From Millisia brevis NBRC 105863 (lineage in GTDB: Bacteria > Actinomycetota > Actinomycetes > Mycobacteriales > Mycobacteriaceae): DNA of 64,000 nucleotides. The position numbers were made by a program, and so were the translations under genes. The stretch is from positions 62,001 to 126,000 of the forward strand of contig NZ_BCRN01000005.1 in assembly GCF_001552615.1 (NCBI RefSeq). The letters run 5' to 3'. Shown here piece after piece: positions 59,527 to 64,000 of the stretch. The stretch's first letter is position 1. Each line of letters begins with the position of its first letter. The notes under the pieces were generated by a model, which searched no databases, was not told the DNA's origin, and worked only from the letters and a program-made list of their open reading frames with translations.

Positions 59527-60987
59527 GTGCAGAAGATGTATGCGGGCGGTCGGCTGCGCGCGCTGCGGGAGGACCGCGCCCTGTCCCAGTCCGGACTGGC
59601 CAAGCAGCTGGGTCTGTCGGTCAGCTATGTCAATCAGCTCGAGAACGACCAGCGTCCGCTGACGGTCCCGGTCCTCCTCAAGCTCAACGCACGCTTCGAC
59701 CTGGACGTCGGCTTCTTCGCCCCGGAATCCGATGCCCGACTGCTGGCCGATCTGCAGGAGGTCTTCGCCGACGATCCGGACGGCTCCGCGATCACCGACG
59801 CCGAACTCGACGACCTGCTCTCCCGCGCGCCGACGGCGGCTCGGGTGCTGGTCGGATTGCATCGCCGTCTGCACGGCACCACCGAACAGCTGGAACGGTT
59901 TTCGGCGGGGATGGCGGCGTCGCCCGCCGAGCGGGCCGCCATCGCGGGCACCGACGCGGTCGCGACGAGCGGTGCCGCGACGCCGTACGAGGACGTGCGC
60001 GATTTCTTCTACGACCATCGCAACCACATCCCGGAACTCGACGCCGCGGCCGAGGCTCTGCACACCGACGGTGATCTGAATATCGGTGGGCTCGATCTAC
60101 AGTTGGCGCGCCTGCTGCGGGAACGTCACGACGTCGCGGTGCGGTTCCACGTCGACGATCCGAACCGTCCGGGCGCCAAACGCCAGTACGATCCGCAGGA
60201 CCGGGTGCTCACCCTGGCTCGGCGCCTGTCCGCGGGCCAGCGCGCCTTCCAATTGGCCACACAATTGGCGTTTCTCACGCAACAGGACGTGATCGACCGA
60301 CTGCTCGACGACGCCCATTCCCTGCCCGACCAGTCCCGCGGCCTGCTGCGTATCGGGCTGGCCAATTACTTCGCCGGCGCGGTCATCCTGCCGTATACGC
60401 AGTTTCTGACCGCGGCCGAACGATCGCGATACGACATCGACCTGCTGTCGGCGCAATTCGAGGTCGGATTCGAAACGGTCTGCCACCGCCTGTCCACCCT
60501 GCAGCGGCGGGGGCACCGCGGCGTGCCGTTCTTCCTGGTGCGCACCGATCGCGCCGGAAATATCTCGAAACGCCAGTCGGCCACCGCATTCCATTTCTCC
60601 CGGGTCGGCGGCAGTTGCCCATTGTGGGTGGTCCACGACGCCTTCACCACCCCCGGGCGCATCCGCACCCAGGTCGCCGTCATGCCGGACGGCCGCCGCT
60701 ACCTGTGGCTGGCCCGCACCACCGACGAGAGCGCCCGCGGCTATCTGGCACCGCGACGCGACTTCGCGATCGGGCTCGGCTGCGATATCGGCTACGCCGA
60801 TCGTTTGGTGTATTCGCACGGGCTGCCCATCGACGAGGCGGCCGCCGCGGTACCGATCGGAGCCGGCTGCAAGGTCTGCCCTCGGGACAGTTGCACCCAA
60901 CGCGCCTTTCCCCAGTTGGGGATGGCGATCGGGGTCGACGAGAACCATGCGGCCGGGGTGCCCTACGCCGCGACCGCGACCGGCTGA
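59527..60987 (+). CDS. prpR: PrpR/RamB-type regulator of propionate metabolism
   Basis: A 486-residue XRE-family regulator: N-terminal helix-turn-helix (LRALREDRALSQSGLAKQLG then LSVSYVNQLENDQRPLT), a middle ImmA/IrrE-related domain (~165-300), and a C-terminal DUF2083 domain with clustered cysteines at 364, 419, 448, 451 and 456 (GCKVCPRDSC). Mycobacterial PrpR binds a 4Fe-4S cluster through C-terminal cysteines and senses propionyl-CoA, and the same is inferred here. The start is GTG 59527 (VQKMYAGGRLR, matching relatives); ATG 59536 is an alternative and the frame to 59407 overlaps the promoter. It is divergent from prpDBC. Confidence 0.92.
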   Translation: MQKMYAGGRLRALREDRALSQSGLAKQLGLSVSYVNQLENDQRPLTVPVLLKLNARFDLDVGFFAPESDARLLADLQEVFADDPDGSAITDAELDDLLSRAPTAARVLVGLHRRLHGTTEQLERFSAGMAASPAERAAIAGTDAVATSGAATPYEDVRDFFYDHRNHIPELDAAAEALHTDGDLNIGGLDLQLARLLRERHDVAVRFHVDDPNRPGAKRQYDPQDRVLTLARRLSAGQRAFQLATQLAFLTQQDVIDRLLDDAHSLPDQSRGLLRIGLANYFAGAVILPYTQFLTAAERSRYDIDLLSAQFEVGFETVCHRLSTLQRRGHRGVPFFLVRTDRAGNISKRQSATAFHFSRVGGSCPLWVVHDAFTTPGRIRTQVAVMPDGRRYLWLARTTDESARGYLAPRRDFAIGLGCDIGYADRLVYSHGLPIDEAAAAVPIGAGCKVCPRDSCTQRAFPQLGMAIGVDENHAAGVPYAATATG

Positions 60988-61045
60988 CCCCGCCCGGCCG
61001 CGGCCGGGCGACGTGGCGCGACCCGGCGCGGCGTGCGCCGGTCAC

Positions 61046-61093
61046 GTGCAGGACGCGGTCAGTGCAGGATGCGGTCAGTGCAGGATGCGGTCC
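61046..61093. repeat. 16-bp tandem repeat, three copies, spanning a gene's 3' end
   Basis: GTGCAGGATGCGGTCA occurs at 61046-61061 (one C/T change), 61062-61077 and 61078-61093 (last base differs). Read on the minus strand each unit is TGA-CCGCATCCTGCAC, so every copy carries the stop codon and the preceding DRILH codons of the cysteine-desulfurase-like gene. Confidence 0.92.
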
Positions 61094-62289
61094 AGCCCGG
61101 CGAGCAGACGGTCGACGTCCTCGTCGTTGTTGTACGGGGACATGCCCACCCGCAGGCCGCCCGCGTCGCCGAGCCCCAACGCCCGGGACGGCTCGAGCGC
61201 GTAGAAGCTGCTCGCCGGGGCATTGATGTTCTCCGCCGCCAGCCGAGCGGATACCTCCGCCGCGTCGCGCCCGGCGAAGGTGAGCAGCAGCGTCGGGGTC
61301 CGCCGCCGCGCCCGCGAATGCACGGTGACCTCCGGCCAGGCGGCGACGGCCGCCTCGATCCGCCCGCGCAGCCGCTCCTCGTGGCCGGCGAGCACGGACA
61401 TCGAGCGAACCAGGCGCTCCCTGCGGGTGCCGTCGCCCGGCACCAACCCCGCGAGCACCTCGATCGCCGCGGTGGTCCCCGCCATCAGCTCGTACGGCAG
61501 GGTGCCGAGCTCGAAACGTTCCGGAACGACCTCGGTCGACGGGCGCAGCTTGTCCGGATGCAGCTGCTCGAGCAGGTCGGCGCGACCGGTGAGCGCCCCG
61601 CAATGCGGACCGAGGAATTTGTAGGGCGAGCAGGCGTAGAGGTCGGCGCCGAGCGCCGGTACGTCGACCGACCGGTGCGCGCTGTAATGCACCCCGTCCA
61701 CATAGAGCAGTGCCCCGGCCGCGTGCACCCGCTCGGCGATCGCGGGGACGTCGGGCATCGTGCCGATCAGATTCGACGCCGCCGTCACCGCGACCAGGCG
61801 GGTGCGGGGACCGAGCGCCGCGTCGAGATCGTCGAGGTTCAGCTCGCCGGTCTCCGGGTCGAGAGAGATCCACCGCACGACCAGCCCGTGGCGCTGCGCG
61901 GCGATCAGCCAGGGCGCGACATTGGCGTCGTGGTCGAGGCGGCTGAGCACGATCTCGTCGCCGGCCGACCATCCCGCCGCCAGGGTCCGGGAGAACAGGA
62001 AGGTGAGCTCGGTGGTGCTGCGCCCGAAGACCACCGTCGCCGGGTCGACGTGCAGGAAGTCGCCGAGCGCCGCCCGGTAGGCAACGACGATGTCGTCGGC
62101 ATTGCGTTCGGCGAGGTTGGCGCGCCCCCGGTTGGCCAGCGGGGCGGTCAGCGCCGCGTACATCGCCGCCGCCACCACGTCCGGCGTCTGCGTACCGCCC
62201 GGTCCGTCGAAGTGGGCGATTCCGGAGCTCAACGAGCCGAAGCCCGCCCGCAACGCTGTCGTATCGATCGTCTGCTCGATGCCGGTCAC
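61075..62289 (-). CDS. Cysteine desulfurase-like PLP enzyme
   Basis: A 404-residue class V aminotransferase-fold protein of the SufS-like group: AHFDGPGGTQTPDVV, GRSTTELTFLFSR, LSRLDHDANVAPW, AVTAASNLIGTMPD, YVDGVHYSAHRSVDV and the PLP lysine in CSPYKFLGPHCG. The C-terminal loop has no obvious active-site Cys in the position of IscS or SufS, so sulfur transfer is uncertain; a desulfurase-like or lyase role is possible. GTG 62289 is chosen because similarity starts at once (TGIEQTIDTTALRAGF). It is monocistronic. The stop codon lies in a 16-bp tandem repeat. Confidence 0.85.
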   Translation of the reverse strand: MTGIEQTIDTTALRAGFGSLSSGIAHFDGPGGTQTPDVVAAAMYAALTAPLANRGRANLAERNADDIVVAYRAALGDFLHVDPATVVFGRSTTELTFLFSRTLAAGWSAGDEIVLSRLDHDANVAPWLIAAQRHGLVVRWISLDPETGELNLDDLDAALGPRTRLVAVTAASNLIGTMPDVPAIAERVHAAGALLYVDGVHYSAHRSVDVPALGADLYACSPYKFLGPHCGALTGRADLLEQLHPDKLRPSTEVVPERFELGTLPYELMAGTTAAIEVLAGLVPGDGTRRERLVRSMSVLAGHEERLRGRIEAAVAAWPEVTVHSRARRRTPTLLLTFAGRDAAEVSARLAAENINAPASSFYALEPSRALGLGDAGGLRVGMSPYNNDEDVDRLLAGLDRILH

Positions 62290-62688
62290 CGGTGCATCAT
62301 CTCTCGTTTTCGGCGTCGGCCGGGCATTCACCGCATCCGATCCGCCGCTACCACGACATCGCCGTGACCCCGACGGCGGCGCGCCGACAATCACTCGACC
62401 ACCCGGTGATCGTCGGTGACCGCTGCCCACCTACGGTGAGACGATTGCGCTCAACCCAACCGGGGACGAGCACGCCGGACAACAGACGCAACTCCGACCG
62501 ACCGGCCGGTGCAGAAAGGGCTGATGCGGTGGCGGGGCCGGCGGACGCAAACGGGCTTGGTTATGATGCAGAAAAACGGGCACAATCCCGCATACCTGCT
62601 GTTTCGCCAATTCCGGAGGCCGATTCGTCTTCGTACGACCAGCCAATAACCTCGTCTACATCGAAGATGGTAGAAAAGTAGCCCAGAA
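62290..62688. other. ~400-bp intergenic region between divergent genes
   Basis: It holds the presumed promoters of the PLP enzyme (minus) and the NTPase (plus). The right part, ~62560-62690, is AT-richer (GAAAAACGGG, GGTAGAAAAG) than the neighbourhood. Frames across it lack coding bias. I see no RNA gene. Confidence 0.4.
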
Positions 62689-64000
62689 ATGCCACCGAAA
62701 ACGTTCTCCACCAGCGCACCCGGTGCCGGTTCCGCCGATGGTTCGGTCGGCGGCGTGAAGGGCCGAGAAAAGGGTCCGGACAACGGCCGGCCGATTCGGA
62801 ACGAATTCCCGGGAATGTCCGGCGTTCCGGCCGGCACGCACGCCGCTTCCGGCGACCGTCGGGCCCGCCGGATCGACGCGGCCGCGCTCGGTTCCCTGCA
62901 CATCGGCGCCCTCCCGGAGGGTGCGTCGGGGTTCGTGGGGCGGGCCGATGAACTCGCGATCGTCACCGGCTGGTTGTCCTCCGGACAGCCCGGCATCCAC
63001 GCCGTGATCGGGACCGCGGGCAGCGGAACGTCGGCACTTCTGGAGCAGGCCCTCGGCGATCAGGCGGCCGGCGAGGACCCGACCGGCCGGGATACGACGG
63101 CTCCCATTCGTACGGATTCCCTCCATACACCCCCCGTGCACATCGACGCGGTGGTGCGTGCGACCGGCCTGACCGCCGATCGCTGTGCCGAGTTGATCGC
63201 CCGGCAGTTCCACGACGTGGAGGCCTTCGTCCGCGTCACCGGCTACGGGGCAGCGCTCGAGCTGGTGGAGGCGCTGCGCCGCTCGCAGACCCCGGGCGAC
63301 CGTCCGGCGACGATCGTCATCGACGGGCTCGACGAGGCCGACGGCCAGACACCGAGCCTCATCGAGGATCTACTGCTCGGCTTGGCGCCCTATGCGACGG
63401 TGGTCGTCTCGACCCAGCCGCTGACCTCCGGCAGCCGCACCCTGTCCGACCTACTGCTTCCGGTCGAGGTCCTCGACCTCGACGCCGAGGAGCGCCGGGA
63501 ATCGACCGCCGCGGCCATTCGCGACTATCTCGGCAAGCGGCTGCCCGATCAGGACATCGACGCGATCCTCGCCGCCCACGAAGCCGCCGCCGCCCCGACA
63601 TTCCTGTGGGCTCGGCTGGTCGCCGACCTGCGCGAAACGACGCCCGACGCCGACGTTCCGGACTCGATCGAGGCGGCCCTGATCGCCGACCTGGCCGCCG
63701 CCTCCGGCGATGGGGTCGACCTGCCCGACGGCATCGACGCCCCCACGCTGGCCCGCAGCCTGCTGTGCGCGCTGACCGGGGCCTTCGGCGGCGGATTCCC
63801 GCGCCCGGAGTGGATCGCGGTCGGCTCCGCGTTCGTCGGAACCGACCTGGACGACAGCCACATCCGCTGGGTCCTCGACCGGCTGGGCCGTTGGATTCGC
63901 GCCGGTACCAGCGATCCGAGCCACCCCGACAGCGCCGAGACCACCGTCTACGCGCCGGTCCATCACAGCGTGCACCGGTTGCTCGCTTCGGATCCCGAGG
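62689..64000 (+). CDS. STAND/NACHT-like P-loop NTPase, N-terminal part (cut by right edge)
   Basis: The frame runs from ATG 62689 to the end of the window without a stop (437 codons seen); the codon before is reached by a TAG at 62671, so this is the first possible ATG. Residues 1-75 are Gly/Pro/Ser-rich and probably disordered. The NTPase module begins SGFVGRADELA (80-90), with Walker A-like GTAGSGTSALL (108-118) in which Thr replaces the usual Lys, and Walker B TIVIDGLDEAD (208-218), followed by VVVSTQP and a helical winged-helix-like region. This is the STAND/NACHT layout whose C-terminal repeats would lie outside the window. Such proteins act as sensors in defence or signalling. The lost Lys suggests weak or no ATP hydrolysis. 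Confidence 0.75.
   Translation, partial: MPPKTFSTSAPGAGSADGSVGGVKGREKGPDNGRPIRNEFPGMSGVPAGTHAASGDRRARRIDAAALGSLHIGALPEGASGFVGRADELAIVTGWLSSGQPGIHAVIGTAGSGTSALLEQALGDQAAGEDPTGRDTTAPIRTDSLHTPPVHIDAVVRATGLTADRCAELIARQFHDVEAFVRVTGYGAALELVEALRRSQTPGDRPATIVIDGLDEADGQTPSLIEDLLLGLAPYATVVVSTQPLTSGSRTLSDLLLPVEVLDLDAEERRESTAAAIRDYLGKRLPDQDIDAILAAHEAAAAPTFLWARLVADLRETTPDADVPDSIEAALIADLAAASGDGVDLPDGIDAPTLARSLLCALTGAFGGGFPRPEWIAVGSAFVGTDLDDSHIRWVLDRLGRWIRAGTSDPSHPDSAETTVYAPVHHSVHRLLASDPE

Overview
The window is high-GC, densely packed chromosomal DNA from an actinobacterium, most likely a mycolic-acid-containing member of the Mycobacteriales (Gordonia/Tsukamurella/Williamsia/Rhodococcus-like). The evidence is the strong GC bias, frequent GTG starts, many 4-bp stop/start overlaps, a DesA3-type desaturase paired with its ferredoxin reductase, LCP and CtaG proteins, an F420/LLM enzyme, an IdeR-type iron box, and a prpDBC locus with a RamB/PrpR regulator. 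The genus cannot be fixed from sequence alone. No phage, insertion sequence, integrase or CRISPR array is visible.

Layout. 0-1 kb: two overlapping genes of unknown function, the first cut by the left edge. 1-4.6 kb: UvrD-like helicase, secreted nuclease, crotonase-fold protein. 4.8-8.8 kb: a coupled ctaG / ftsW-rodA / LCP envelope operon. 8.9-12.6 kb: FAD oxidoreductase and a PAS-GGDEF-EAL c-di-GMP protein. 13.2-16.9 kb: PucR regulator divergent from ferredoxin reductase plus acyl desaturase. 17-24 kb: metallophosphoesterase, lipoprotein, alpha/beta hydrolase, amino acid permease, beta-lactamase-fold hydrolase. 24.1-28.4 kb: extradiol dioxygenase, then a compact uracil-catabolism cluster of the URC type (URC1-URC4-UPRT). 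28.4-36.2 kb: TipA-like MerR gene with a recognisable operator, two tandem small exported paralogs, DUF2797, two PH-domain membrane proteins, a 13-bp tandem repeat, aromatic/histidinol-phosphate aminotransferase, DLH-like protein. 36.3-36.5 kb: tRNA-Ser(GCT) and tRNA-Arg(ACG).

36.9-45.8 kb is the most unusual part. It holds a 652-residue protein with an unrecognised N-terminal half fused to a complete KAS III, then a five-gene siderophore ABC importer preceded by an IdeR/DtxR-type box. After these come MmcQ/YjbR and RidA genes, and then a GNAT acetyltransferase translationally coupled to a nicotianamine-synthase-family protein. That pair sits behind a Zur/Fur-like palindrome and suggests a small, metal-controlled metallophore pathway. 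45.8-51.4 kb: amidohydrolase, DUF427, an AraC-controlled DUF1772/NmrA pair, a frameshifted NUDIX gene, LLM oxidoreductase. 51.5-54.5 kb: an M20 amidase overlapping hutF (late histidine degradation), then a glyoxalase-fold protein. 54.7-61 kb: lipoate ligase convergent with prpDBC (2-methylcitrate cycle), which is divergent from its regulator. 61-64 kb: a cysteine-desulfurase-like PLP enzyme whose 3' end is triplicated in a 16-bp tandem repeat, and a STAND/NACHT-like NTPase with a degenerate Walker A that runs off the right edge.

The two candidates most worth following are the putative metal-regulated nicotianamine-synthase/GNAT pair and the fused KAS III. The bacterial URC cluster is the clearest complete pathway module.
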